The translations under genes were made by a program, and so were the position numbers. A stretch of DNA of 62,000 nt from positions 225,108-287,107 of the forward strand of contig MNCI01025002.1 in assembly GCA_015680685.1 (NCBI GenBank), written 5' to 3'. Below, in pieces: positions 11,461 through 22,836 of the stretch; within the stretch, counting starts at the first letter, position 1; every line of letters begins with the position of its first letter. Origin of the DNA: Gnetum montanum (Eukaryota; Streptophyta; Gnetopsida; Gnetales; Gnetaceae). Under the pieces are notes generated by a model. The model did not search any database, had not been told where the DNA came from, and worked only from the letters and a program-made list of their open reading frames with translations.

Positions 11461-12840
11461 CACTTGTCTTAGTTACGATGGGACAACAAAGAGGAAGAAA
11501 GCCCATTATCTAACTTGTTTCCTAACGAACTCCTCTTTGCTAAGGCTATAACTAAACAATTTTCCAATGAGCCTAAATGGTATGATGGTGTTTTCACCTA
11601 TCTTCTCACTCAAGAGATGCCACAAAGTTTGGACCACCAGAAGAAACAACAGTTTCTTCACCAAGTAAATTGTTTCATGGAGATCGATGAACACCTCTAC
11701 AAGGTGTGTGCCAATGGCTTGGTTCGATGGTGTGACCTTGATGCTAATCAACTATGTGTTCTCCAAGATGCTCATGAAGGTCCTTGTGGGGGCCACTATG
11801 CTAGAAGACACATGACCATTAAGATCCTGATGGTAGGGTACTATTGGCCAACAATCTTTAGGGATGCTTACTAATATGTTTGCTCTTGTGAATAATGCCA
11901 ATGAGATGGTGGAATGATTGCTTAAATGGAGGAACCTCAATAATGGATTCAACCATTGGAATCCTTTAACATCTGGGGCATTGACTTCATGGGTCCCATC
12001 ACACCTATGTCAAATGGAAAGATGTACATCATAGTCGTTGTTGACTATTGTACAAAATGGGTAGAAGAAGCATCCATCATCGACTATACATCTTCTACTA
12101 CTACTTAGTTTATACAAAAAAATGTTGTAAATAGGTTTGGTATGCCACATGCATTAATTTCTGATAATGGAACTCACTTTACAGGCACTACCTTTTAGAA
12201 GCTCATGCAACACTTGGGGGTTGAACATAAACTCACAACACCCTACCACCCCCAAGCCAATGGTCAAGCTGAGGTTACCAATAGGGAAGCTATAAGGATT
12301 CTAACAAGAACTATTAGGAAATATAGGAAAAAATAGAGCATAAAACTCAATGATGTCCTTTGGGCTTACTACTCAACATGGAAACTTCCTATAGGCTACT
12401 CTCCCTATGAGCTTGTGTATGGAAAATTACCAACACTCCCTATTGAATATGAGCTCCATACACTATCAATAGCCTATGACCTCGACCTTAACTTGAGTCT
12501 AGCATAAAAAGAAAGATTGATGAATCTCAACTTGCTAGTTAAAAATCGATTGGTGGCTCTATCATCTAATGAGTTGCACATGACATTCAACAAAAGCACC
12601 ACGACCTTAAAGTTAGGAAAGTCAAATTTCAACTAGAAGATAAGGTTCTCTACTGGAACCCCACACATGTACCTCAATGAACTAAGTTCCAAATGTTGTG
12701 GGAAGGACCTTACATAATTTATGAAACTTTTTCTTTGGGGTCCATGATGATCTACAAACCTGAAAGCTTAGACACGAAGCAACTGGTCAACATACAATAA
12801 GTCAAATCTTTCCATGAGCATAAGCCAAAAAATATAACAA
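11461..12840 (+). pseudogene. pol: integrase
   Basis: The open segment 11515-11874 covers the pre-zinc region and the HHCC finger (HEGPCGGHYARRH...CSCE*CQ; H at about 11773 and 11794). The catalytic core follows: [15 protein letters not shown] (11971-12015), [12 protein letters not shown] (12040-12075), ISDNGTHFTG (12160-12188) and HPQANGQAEVTNREA (12247-12292), so all three acidic DDE residues are still coded. LPIGYSPYELVYGKLP (12388-12435) is the usual post-core phrase. No chromodomain is visible, as expected for Athila/Tat rather than chromoviruses. Several stops and a frameshift near 12590 disable it. Confidence 0.88.
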
Positions 12841-13696
12841 ACACCTCATTAGATGGACAACCACACTCAATATTTTGGATCTTTTCCTTTCAACTCACTT
12901 GTGGGGGAGATGGCCATCTATGTTAACTATATAAGCAGCTTCTTAGTTTTTCACCATTTTTGTTTTACACCTTGTTGTTTTGCAACTTTTTATTTTACAC
13001 ATTCTTTATTTTACATATGCTTATTTTCTTGTTATTAATCTTTTCTAATTTTTATTTTACAATATCATTAGTACATTTGTTATTTCTTTAATATTTTACA
13101 CTTTTTTAATATTTTCTTTCTTTTATTTTGGTGTGATTTTATAACTTTTTGTTAATAAGTGCTAGGCATAGTCATAATTCATTGCTTGATGGTGGTATAT
13201 ACTATTTTGTTATTTAATTGTTGGTGTCTGGATTCTAGCTTTGAATTTTGTTACTGATAACTAGGACATGGTTTCTTTTTCATGCAATAGGTAGTGAGTC
13301 CACAACATCCACCCATCCACAAACTCTATGTTTTTTCTTATTTTGGAAATATGCAATTCCTTTTTCATTAATGAAACTATAACAAATTTGTGACTTTGGT
13401 AGTTTTCAGAATTGGAAAGAATTCAAGGGTTTGAATAGGGTGTGACTTTAAAGGGATTTGGTATTCTTTTTGCCTTTCTACTTACTTGGGTGCATGTGTG
13501 TTTACATGGAGTTCTTACCATTCCATGTTGACTAATAAAAGGAAGTTGAATAAGTATTTGCATGGTGTGGTTCTCATAAAAAATGATGGAAATTTAAAGC
13601 ACACCACTTAGACAATAAACGAATAAGTCTTTGCATGTTGTGGTTTTCATTTCAAAAAAAAAAACCAATGGGAATTCAAAGCACACCCCTTAGACA
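12841..13696 (+). other. Post-pol region of element 1 with T-rich tract and tandem unit
   Basis: Just after IN, the phrase MDNHTQYFGSFPFNSLVGEM (12853-12912) is conserved in element A (59573-59514) and, decayed, in B. A T-rich stretch to 13170 repeats TTTTAC words. From about 13540 to 13696 two copies of a unit occur: GTATTTGCATGGTGTGGTTCTC, an A-rich run, then AATTYAAAGCACACCMCTTAGACA. The second copy runs into the N gap. The same unit is repeated in elements A (57300-57460) and B (49020-49170). Confidence 0.6.
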
Positions 13697-14127
13697 NNNN
13701 NNNNNNNNNNNNNNNNNNNNNNNNNNNNNNNNNNNNNNNNNNNNNNNNNNNNNNNNNNNNNNNNNNNNNNNNNNNNNNNNNNNNNNNNNNNNNNNNNNNN
13801 NNNNNNNNNNNNNNNNNNNNNNNNNNNNNNNNNNNNNNNNNNNNNNNNNNNNNNNNNNNNNNNNNNNNNNNNNNNNNNNNNNNNNNNNNNNNNNNNNNNN
13901 NNNNNNNNNNNNNNNNNNNNNNNNNNNNNNNNNNNNNNNNNNNNNNNNNNNNNNNNNNNNNNNNNNNNNNNNNNNNNNNNNNNNNNNNNNNNNNNNNNNN
14001 NNNNNNNNNNNNNNNNNNNNNNNNNNNNNNNNNNNNNNNNNNNNNNNNNNNNNNNNNNNNNNNNNNNNNNNNNNNNNNNNNNNNNNNNNNNNNNNNNNNN
14101 NNNNNNNNNNNNNNNNNNNNNNNNNNN
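13697..14127. other. Assembly gap (431 N)
   Basis: Unknown bases begin straight after one copy of the post-pol tandem unit. A collapsed or unresolved tandem array is a likely cause. Element 1's counterpart of the ORF3 promoter block would lie in or near here, so its absence cannot be judged. Confidence 0.95.
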
Positions 14128-14590
14128 CAGTCCTAAAGGAATCAATCTACCACAATCACAACCTAGCTGAGTGTAACCACTGATGAGACAGGGTGCTTAC
14201 TAGCTATGTGTTACACATTACATATTGATTCATGATTTTGATGTGATTGCAATTGAAAGCATGGACTGTAAGAAAGACTATATTCACCAAGGATGATGAA
14301 GTAGTACCACATGCCAACGATCATTCATGATCATATGATCTTCTCTCTTACTCTTTAGCTTCCAAGAGGCATTAGATGTTAGTTTTATCTATGGTGTTCA
14401 GTTCTTTTATCATGAACACCTAGCTTTGTTAAAGATTGTAAATTTGTACTCTTGGGCACTCAAAGTTTGTTGTTCCATCTAATTTAGTTTGTATGTCAAT
14501 CAATAATCCCATACCTTCCTAATATTTTGTAAGGAACTTGTTCCTCCTCTTTTTTACTTGAGGACAAGTTTTTATTCAATCATAGGAGTA
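14128..14590 (+). other. ORF3-less 3' region of element 1, with splice-signal relics and polypurine tract
   Basis: 14160-14260 aligns with the pre-ORF3 region of elements A and B: a donor-like GACAGG|GTGC at 14193, then TGTGATTGCAATTG at 14243, where the acceptor AG of TGATTGCAG has become AA. Only about 330 bp follow before the LTR, so ORF3 is missing. Near 14550-14590 ACTTGAGGACAAGTTTT and CATAGGAGTA precede the 3' LTR. CATAGGAGTA (14581-14590) is the weak polypurine tract; element 2 has GTTGTGGGGGTA. Confidence 0.5.
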
Positions 14591-15258
14591 TGATGGATCA
14601 TCATTTGACTAGCTTTGATATCAGAGCCTCAAGATCGGATACCCAATGTCAGAGCCCAAGATGTGATGTTGAATATCTAATATCGCAAGGTATATTCCAG
14701 CCTATAAATATAGTGCTTGGGCTCATGATTTTTAATAAGTTTTTCATAGTTTTTTTCATAGATAGTGAAGCTCTTGTAGTTTTTTTTCTATAGAGTTAGA
14801 ATATTTTTTGAGTGCCCGCAGCAAGAGTTTGAGTGTGTACAGATCTTTGTTCGAATAGTGATGTACCTTAGCATAGTAGTGTGATGGGAATAAAAATCAA
14901 TCCTTTTGATCATCCTTGCAACACTCAGAATAGATTAAATGTTTTCTTGATGCATTTAATATTCATGCACTTCATTTCAATGCACTTTAATTAAGCAATT
15001 AATTTTTAGTTATTAATGAGCACAAGCACTACCACCTCGAGTGTACATGTAGCACTTGGTAATCCATAAATGCTTAATGTTTGGTAGCTCAGTAGTGCTA
15101 TACGTGTTCAAGATGTGTCTGGAAAGTGGGAATAGGTACTTGTGTTAGGCTAGTTATGAAGTAGATAAACTAGATCTTAAATTACTCTGAATTTCATTTT
15201 TGTTGTCGATGATTAAATTTATAAACCATAAAAATGATAAAAATCATGTGCCTCAATT
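14591..15258 (+). repeat. 3' LTR of element 1, truncated
   Basis: It starts TGATGGATCATC and matches the 5' LTR through AAATCATGTGCCTCAATT, then stops about 190 bp short of the LTR end. TATAAATA lies at 14703-14710, preceded by GATATC and GTTGAATATCTAATATCG words. Relative to the 5' LTR it lacks the TCCAATATTGG repeat in U3 and has an extra TTAAGCAATTAATTTTTAG segment (about 14990-15010), so one copy has gained or lost DNA. Confidence 0.88.
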
Positions 15259-15477
15259 CATGAAAATAAATTGCAAGAATTTCACTAAGGATTCAACCAA
15301 AAGATGAGTTTGACATGATGGTGGAGTTGCATTTATAGGTATCACCATGGCCCACTACATCACATCTATGGCATTGTATCTTTAGCTACAATATCATATC
15401 TATGACACAACTACAATATCATATCTATGACATCATAGATATGATATTGTAGTCCTTTATAAAAATTTGATTGATCA
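15259..15477 (-). repeat. Minus-strand LTR fragment (U3-R) with perfect palindrome
   Basis: Read on the minus strand it starts TGATCAATCA (15477). It then carries repeats of CATAGATATGATATTGTAG, a TATA box (CCTATAAATGC, about 15340-15330) and GTGAAATTCTTGCAATTT, which resembles the R region of other LTRs here. The repeat unit occurs three times closely (15386-15452), and the last two form a perfect inverted repeat with 20-bp arms (15411-15430, 15433-15452) and a 2-bp spacer. It is cut where it meets the element 1 LTR. Confidence 0.55.
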
Positions 15478-17310
15478 CTTGGCTCAGAAATAACTTTTTA
15501 AAGGGAATTATTATGGGTTTGTAATGATTTGGCCAATTACTAACATGAAATTTAGGGCTAAACAATTGCCATTGTAAGAATTATTTAATAATAGACTAGT
15601 TTTCATTTTTTCAACATGAAATTCAATTTTCTATGAATCAATTCTAGAAAATTTCATTAATTTAAAAAATAGAAATATTCTCTTAGCCAATTAATACATA
15701 TAGATGATAGATACATAGCTAAAATAGTATCTCATATATAGAAATAAATTGACCTTATTATATATACAATATATATATATTATTTTTATTTAGATTAATC
15801 TTCTAAGATAATAAACCATAAACTACATGCATAACCAAACAAGCTAGGTGAGATTAATAGCATGTAATATATCATTGCTATTGTTGTTATAGCTTTATAG
15901 TTATGCCAAATAAACTTAATTACTTTAATACAAATGTAGAGAATGATTTTCTCCAAAAGTAGGCCAAAATCTAAATACCAACATCATGGTATAAATAGCA
16001 CAAGGGGTGCCTATCAAATGCACACCTTACTTGTGATCAAACTTTGACAAATGCTACTTTCAACCTCAAGACTCATGACCTCATATGTAGATCCTAAAAT
16101 AAGTGAAGCATAGATACACTACAAGATTTATAAAATTTTATAACTCCATGTTATCTCATAGAATCAAACTTGTAATATGGGGTTACTATGTTAAGTAACA
16201 TAGCACTAGGCTAACACCTCATTGTTCTCATGGCCTTACATATGTTTAAAAAGTGGCCAAACATACATGTTTTAGTTTTTTTAATTATATAATTTGAAGT
16301 GCCTCATATGTGTCTGATGAAAATATATTTCTGAACACAATATTTCATGCTAATTTTAACAAATTTATCAAAGATCTTATATTTACATGTATTTCATCAT
16401 CTTTTATACACTCTTTACCACTAATTTTAACTAAGAACATGGTATTAAAAAAATATCTATATGTATACACCCTTTATTGCTATTTTTAACCTTGAAAAAA
16501 TTTTAACTATATCAAAAAATTGTAGTCATGTATATTTCATCCATCTTTTACCAAGTTTTGACTATTAATTTAAATTTTAAAAACCTAGGTAAAATTTTAG
16601 TTACACATGGAGTTGGTAATTTCTATATGTACTTGAGCTCTACATGAAAGATGCATACACATGATGAGCATGATATTTTTACATATTAATGAGCATTTTT
16701 AATGTTTAAAAAAAGTTCCAGGCCTCAGAGTTACTTATAGCAAAAACAAAAACAAAGTGAAACAAAGTTAACATGGTCACATAGGTGGAAGACAATGAAA
16801 AATTAAAAAAATTTGAAAAAATAATGGAAGAAAATTTTTTTGTATAATGTAAGAATCAAGAAAAATATGTGGAAAAAATAAAATAAAAAAAGTAGTGATG
16901 ACAAAGTAGAATATTAAGTGAGAACATCTAAATCAAAGGATATGCTTGCCATTGTAGAAGCTAGAAAGAAGGCATAAATTAAGTGAGATGGATAAACTTA
17001 AAATAATTTGACTATTGATACACTATATGACACATAGCCAACAAGATATATTAGAAAAATTATAGAAAAATATAACAATGCCATAAGTATGATTTAAATT
17101 GACAACCTCTTGCCTAATAAAATAATAAGCTACCTATAGTATATTAAAAAAATAGCAATATAAAAAATAAAAGCAACAAAAACAAGTTGGTAAATAATTC
17201 CATTTAGGGGTGAGGATTGACGAAATCTAAGAGAATTTAACTATAAGTACATATTAATACATATAATGAACATGATATATTAGAAGAAGTATAGAGTAAT
17301 ATAACCAAGG
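15478..17310. other. AT-rich anonymous DNA
   Basis: No coding similarity, LTR ends or repeats were recognised. Short AT-alternating runs occur (for example 15758-15782). Confidence 0.6.
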
Positions 17311-17312
17311 AT

Positions 17313-17400
17313 AATCATTTAGAGTGCATGTAAGGTGCTTGTTCCCTAAGTTGTAAGACCTAGTTTCAAGCCTACATACAACTACTCGAAAAGAGGTTAG
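17313..17400 (+). repeat. tRNA-derived SINE-like segment (weak)
   Basis: GTAAGGTGCTTGTTCCCTAA and GTTGTAAGACCTAGTTTCAAGCC resemble the A-box-distal and B-box parts of a tRNA-derived SINE head. The A box itself is poor. It is the weakest of the SINE-like calls. Confidence 0.25.
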
Positions 17401-17827
17401 GCTTTCACTCATCCATTGACCTTCTTAGAAACTTGTCCTGAGAATGAACGTTAACTCTCTTTGTGATGATCTTATACAGGAATATAATGATGCCTTAAGG
17501 AAAGGCTGGGGTGGCATGGGAGGAGGATGGACAACACTGTGAGGAAGTTGTTAATATGTTAAGTGTGATTCAAATGGACAATTATTTGCCTACAAATCCT
17601 TCTTTAAAATTTATCTAATCATTTGAGCCACCTCTCATTGGCATGTATTACTTAATATCACCCAATATTCCTTGATATTACAATAATGGATATAGAGTAA
17701 ACTATGTCAACTATGTACAACTCATACATCCATATTTAGCATAGCATTCTCATGCATCTAAAACACATCATCATCATCCTATTGTCTTTATCCTATCTAT
17801 GATAGCCTAACCATGACAATAAGTAAA

Positions 17828-17950
17828 ACAAGAGTGTTAGCATAGTGGTAAGAATTTTAATTTTGAAACTCCAAGTTAAAGGTTGAATTATAGTGGATAA
17901 TAATAAGTTATAAATTTATAATTTGACTATATTTCTTGAAGGTAAATTTT
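17828..17950 (+). repeat. tRNA-derived SINE-like segment
   Basis: GTTAGCATAGTGGTAAGA (17834-17852) fits a pol III A box and AGGTTGAATTATA (17879-17891) a decayed B box, at tRNA-like spacing. Flanking target duplications were not found by eye. Confidence 0.42.
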
Positions 17951-18709
17951 GTTAAAACTAGCTTACTTGTATATTTATAATATATATCTATAATTTGGCT
18001 AAGAGAATATTACAAAAAGTGAGTTAAATTTTAGTTCATCTAATGTATTGCAAATTATCCAAGTTGTCACTTTACTATATTGGATGTATTTCATAACAAT
18101 TTTGGTTTGTAATTGCATGACGAGAAGAATAGCTAATTTCAAGTTTGGAAATAAATCATATGTTGCAAAATATTTCTAAATTCTCATGGATTATTGTTTT
18201 CTAAGTATGCTTCTCTTAACCTTTTAAATTTCATTCCTTATACATTATAATATGAATACATAAACATAGAAGCTACAGAGATTTACTGGGAGCAAATATA
18301 TTGTTGTTATGAATGGAATATTATTTAGCAATACTTATAGACTATTCTTGGAGCATTATAGATGAAATATTATTTGATGTTACTGATAGGCTCTTCCTAG
18401 AATGTTATGAATATAATATTATTTAGTGTTACCCATAGGCTTCACTTGGAGTGTTATGAACAACATAATATTTAGTGTTATAGATCTATGATTACTAGTT
18501 GGCCTCTCAACAAAAAAAATATTTTGAGTTCTAATACAACCCCCTTCATATCCCCTCTTCAAAATATCCAAACACAAACTAAGGTAGACAAAGGATTTGA
18601 TAATTACTTTCTATGGTTTTTTGTCTACATGATATCATAGTTTCTAAGTATGTATTCTTATCATACTCCTATGGAGCATATCTTGTAATACCATACTTCT
18701 TAGAATAAA

Positions 18710-18830
18710 CAATGAGATATTAGTCTAGTAGTAAGACTCTTGATTTATATGCCATAAGTCATGGGTTTAATTCTAATGAATAATGTTGAATTATAAACAA
18801 ATTTCTATCAAAGTATTAGAGGATAAATAT
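18710..18830 (+). repeat. tRNA-derived SINE-like segment
   Basis: TTAGTCTAGTAGTAAGACTC (18721-18740) and GGGTTTAATTCTAATG (18764-18779) fit A and B boxes at tRNA spacing. It is the same class as the one at 17.83 kb. Confidence 0.45.
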
Positions 18831-18839
18831 TAAGATTTG

Positions 18840-18925
18840 GGCTTTAACACCCCTCATAATTCTTAGTTCAAACCTATGACCTGTAGACCACAAGCCACAT
18901 GCTTTAATCAAGTAAGCAGTGCCTT
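18840..18925 (-). repeat. tRNA-derived SINE-like segment, inverted
   Basis: On the minus strand, CTTGATTAAAGCATGTGGC (about 18913-18895) and CATAGGTTTGAACTAAG (about 18879-18863) fit A and B boxes. With the two copies above it forms a small cluster. Confidence 0.42.
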
Positions 18926-20330
18926 ATTTACATGCATCCAAATCACATCCTTGACCTAATATAAGATCAAGAATATAATGAAAGTATATTAATCAACTCT
19001 TTAAATTTCATTCTAGGGGATCTAATTTTTTCTCTTTGATTTTTATCCAATAGATTTGATCTCTCTAGAATTTTCCTATAGGGGATTTTAAATTACCTCT
19101 AATTTCCTGAATTAGTGTTAAAATTTCAACTTCTTCTGTTGATGCAAAAATTCTTTTTAATTATGAAAATGCATATTTATAAGTTGATGAGCAAAAATTT
19201 GAGATGCCTTCTTCCACCGATGTTGATGTAACTAAGACAACTAATGTAACAACTCGTATTTTTAGATGCTTATGGTAGCACTTATATCTTGTGCTTCTTG
19301 ATACTTTGGATGCTTGTGCTATGATTTTTTTAGTTATTTTCATTAGCTAGTTTTGATTTTTAGTGTCATATTATTATGCTCATGTATAATTATTTTTATG
19401 TACTTCAATTATTTTTCAACTAGTATGAACTAATCTTCTAGAAGAGTTTAGTAGGCTTTTCTTGAAGGCTATGATATGAGAATATGAGACATGTGATGAT
19501 AAAAGTAGGCTTTGGTATGAGGATGATATTTTATAAATTAAATTAATTGTAGCACGTATTTTTTTAATTAAAGTATTTTTATTATGCCTTATTGATTTTT
19601 ATAAGAAATTTATTTATAGAAGTTTTCTTAATCTTCAATTTTATTTTTAGAAATAAGATTAGGGTTACTACATTTGAGGTTTTTAGTAGTTTCCATTACA
19701 AACCCCAAAATTCATTCTTTCAAGCACTTTGACATCCATTTTTTGAGACATGGAAGCATTGCTGGATTGAAGGCTTATGGTAGTGTTGTGAAGCTTTGCT
19801 AGTTCATGTGTGTGGTTGTGTGAGAACACTTGGGTATGTTCATGTGTTGCTTTAGGGATTATGCTTCTATTTTTTCAACTAAGTTATCTTGACATTTTCT
19901 CATGCTTGTTTCAGTTCTTAGGTTTTGTGCACTATCAGCATGGAGTAGCTTTTATATGAATTTTCTCTAAATTTTTTGCAATTATGATTAGGTTGGATCT
20001 TACTTTGAACATATAGTATTGTCTCATGTGTAATTTTTTCACGAAAGTTAGACAATACTATATCATCATTTTTTTTACATTTCTCTTAGTTTGAAAGTTT
20101 GATTATGTTCTTTGAGTTATTGCTATGATGTTCCTAGTGTTCCTTATCATTTGGAAGTCATTAAGAGATGTTTTCATTTTTCCCCAAGTTTTGTGTTCAA
20201 ACCACAAATCATGGTGATACTATTGGCATTGATCATAAGTTAAGATAGGATTGTGGTTAATCCTTTTAGCATCTTTTTTAATTCCAATCTTTGTTTTGAT
20301 AAAACCTATAATTCCATGAGCAATGGTAAA
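18926..20330. other. AT-rich DNA, possible old LTR start; no gene seen
   Basis: TGTAACAACTCG at 19244 looks like the start of a chromovirus-type LTR, but no partner LTR or polypurine tract was confirmed. The 61-codon minus-strand ORF at 19161-19343 has no recognisable similarity. From about 20180 to 20335 the DNA holds phrases around CCACAAATCATGGTGAT that resume after element 2 (28.5-28.7 kb), so it is the broken target of that insertion. Confidence 0.4.
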
Positions 20331-20335
20331 GTTGT

Positions 20336-21128
20336 TGATGAGTTGTCATTTAGGCAACCGCGATATCACATACGCGATATCGCAGCCTATCTCCTCATCT
20401 ATAAATAAGAGGTAGACAATTTTGATAAGGAGCTTTTTCTTAGTTTTTTTAGTACTAAGTTTTAGCTCTTGTTTTTCTCTCAACCCTTTTCCTCCCAGTG
20501 TATGCCTGCAATGTGGTGATTTTAATTGTATGAAACCTTTATTTGAGTGTGACGTACTTGGACATGCACATGACCAGCAATAAAGATCGAGATTACTTCA
20601 TCATTGCAACATTCACTTAGCTTAATCATTTAATTAATTGTTATTTACTACTTTCTTAGTTAATATCTTCTCGCCCTGAACTCCTGTTAAACATAGAATG
20701 AGTACGACTTAATTACGAGAATTTAAGTATGACTACTTGGTAACTCAGTAGTGTACCTAGGATCTATGCTTGGTAATCCCAGTGGTAGTCATGCACGAAG
20801 TCCAAGATGTGTACGGATGATCGAGGAACGGATACTCATCGCACTTAGGCTAGCTTAGATTCTCTCTCATCTTTTCTCTCTTAGCTTAGTTAATATTATC
20901 TTCCATTGTCTTCAGGAGTAGCATTAGCATAGAAACACATCATACACCTCACTCTAGACTAAACCATACGTGACAAGCTAATACTAGTCCAGGTGGGAAG
21001 ACAATGAACTGCGACCTAAGAATAACTATCTAGATGCCATAACTAGTCCATCTGCAGAGTTCAATCGGATCGTGCATGAAATGCTCGTATTTGTATGGTT
21101 GAGTGTAAGGGTACCTCGCCACTCATCA
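20336..21128 (+). repeat. 5' LTR of element 2
   Basis: Its ends form an 8-bp inverted repeat, TGATGAGT...ACTCATCA. U3 holds CGCGATATC (20359-20367) and CGCGATATCGC (20373-20383), 16 bp before TATAAATA (20400-20407). R/U5 has TTGGTAACTCAGTAG and TTGGTAATCCCAGTGG and ends GGTACCTCGCCACTCATCA. Confidence 0.95.
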
Positions 21129-21129
21129 T

Positions 21130-21148
21130 TGGCGCTGTTGCCAGGGAT
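21130..21148 (+). other. Primer-binding site, tRNA-Asp type
   Basis: TGGCGCTGTTGCCAGGGAT follows the LTR by one base (T). It is close to TGGCGCCGTTGCCGGGGA, the site that Athila-type elements use with tRNA-Asp. Confidence 0.88.
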
Positions 21149-21270
21149 GGTGCTAGTTATCTAGATTAGTTATATCATACAAGGTCGCTGTACAGGAATT
21201 AACGATATATCTTTTAGGGAAAAAATAATTGTAAAAAGTCACATATAAATTCACACACAATTTCATAACC

Positions 21271-22836
21271 ATGTCTCTCCTACAAGACTATAATAATGCC
21301 ACACCTAGTGAGGAAGTTCATTGGAGAACCAACGAACTATATGACAATGAAGATTGGAGCATGCAACTTGAGGTGGGGGTTTCTTATAAACCTAAATGAA
21401 GGCAACATTGTCCCAATGCACAAAAGCATAACTTATGTGATGACAATGAACCCCCACTGGCCACTACAAGCCTAATGTAGATACAAGAGGTTGTTCGAAT
21501 CTCCCGTAGGCATCGTAAAGAGATCCATCTACCCAGGCTCAATTTAAACAACTTCCCTAATTTCTCAAAAGGCTATGAATTAGATCTGCATCAACATTTA
21601 CAAGCCTTCTACGATGCCTGCACATGGAACAACATTGATAACGGTTGGCAAAAACTCAAGCTCTTTCCTATGACACTTGTTGGCCAAGAAAAAGTATGGT
21701 ATAGATCGTTAAGACCAAATTCAATACAATGTTGGTCAACAATGGTAGAAATCTTTAGCGAAAGATATCAAACCTACGTAAGGGTGTCAGCCTTGAGGAA
21801 ACAAATCCAAGAGTAGAAACAAGTGCAACATGAACCCTTGAACATGGCCTTAGAAAGATATTATGCACTGTTAAACAACTGTCTGGGCTATGAGTTTTCC
21901 AAGGAAAGGCTAATGTATCACATCATTGATGGGCTTTGTGATGCAACAAGAGAAACCCTAGGGATGTATGCCCAAGGTCAACTATACGAACTATGAACCC
22001 ATCAAGTCCAAGAGCTTATTAAGTGGGTAGTAAAAGAAGAAGGAGAAATGGCTAGATGGGAGAGTGTTGAAAAACATCAATGGGACTAGAATCTCAACTT
22101 AACAAAGGTCCATAATCACAAAAAGGAGAAATCAACCTATCTCAAGGAGGAAGAACCATCTTTGCCGGTACAACAATCATTAGATGAAATTGAGGCAAAG
22201 ATCAATAAGAGGCTAGAATGGATGCATAAAAAGTGTGGAGAATATATCAATATTATTGGAGATAGAGGAGAATATATTATTGATATATCATATCATCTGA
22301 ACCTAAGTGCTTATCAAGTCCAACATCCTATTTCTCCAACTAGGTCAACATCCTTTATCTCACCACATTATTATCATTCTCCTCAATACTATCAACCCAT
22401 ATCCTCTTCAACACAACCACCACCTTGGATACCTTACACTTCTCCTCGATTTCAACATTCTCATCCTTTCCCTCCTTCTACATTGCCACCAGCTGTTCCT
22501 AAGGTGTCTGCACTACAACAACAACCCACAAACGTTACTTGTGCTACTACTACCAACAGCAGTGAGAGACCTCGACAACATCGAAGGCATCCCTTCTTTA
22601 GAAATGACCCTAGGAAGGGACAACATAATTCTAAGGCCACTACATCCTCCAACTCAGCACAGGTCCAACACTTTGGTGCATCCTTCTCTTCGAACACAGC
22701 ACCTCATGTAACTCCATCAGGGCCACCAACTAACACTCCAACAATCATACGACCTAATGAATACAGCCATGGAGGTCAACATCCCAATCCTTGCATACCA
22801 TCTTATGGTCTCAATTATCATAATGGGTCAACTTGA
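21271..22836 (+). pseudogene. gag of element 2, single frame with about five stops
   Basis: ATG at 21271 opens a 522-codon frame with no frameshift but in-frame stops at codon 43 (21397) and about four more, all TGA or TAG. These are consistent with CGA/CAG decay. The Retrotrans_gag capsid domain is clear at about codons 100-230: GYELDLHQHLQAFYDAC, KVWYRSLRP, FSERYQTYVRVSALRKQIQ, ERYYALLNNCLGY and YHIIDGLCDATRETLGMYAQG. The last 224 codons (22162-22836) are open and rich in Pro, Ser, Gln, His and Thr (STQPPPWIPYTSPRF). There is no CCHC knuckle. It lacks the Ser-rich/charged N-terminal block of the element 1 and B gags. It probably formed particles that could package this element's RNA. Confidence 0.85.

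Larger units (their letters stand above)
5699..15258 (+). mobile_element. Element 1: Athila-like Ty3/gypsy retrotransposon, decayed, 3' LTR truncated
   Basis: A 5' LTR (5699-6541), primer-binding site, gag, PR, RT, RNaseH and IN in the normal order, a long post-pol region interrupted by a 431-N gap, and a shortened 3' LTR (14591-15258) make one element of about 9.6 kb. Gag stays in one frame from 6701 to 8596 despite stops, which shows decay mainly by substitution. There is no ORF3: only about 330 bp separate the relic ORF3 splice-acceptor region (14250) from the 3' LTR. No target duplication can be read because the 3' LTR end is lost where it meets a minus-strand LTR fragment at 15259. Confidence 0.85.

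Noticed and set aside
13635-14183. Long ORFs spanning the N gap on both strands
   Set aside because: They consist of translated N and are not real coding sequence.
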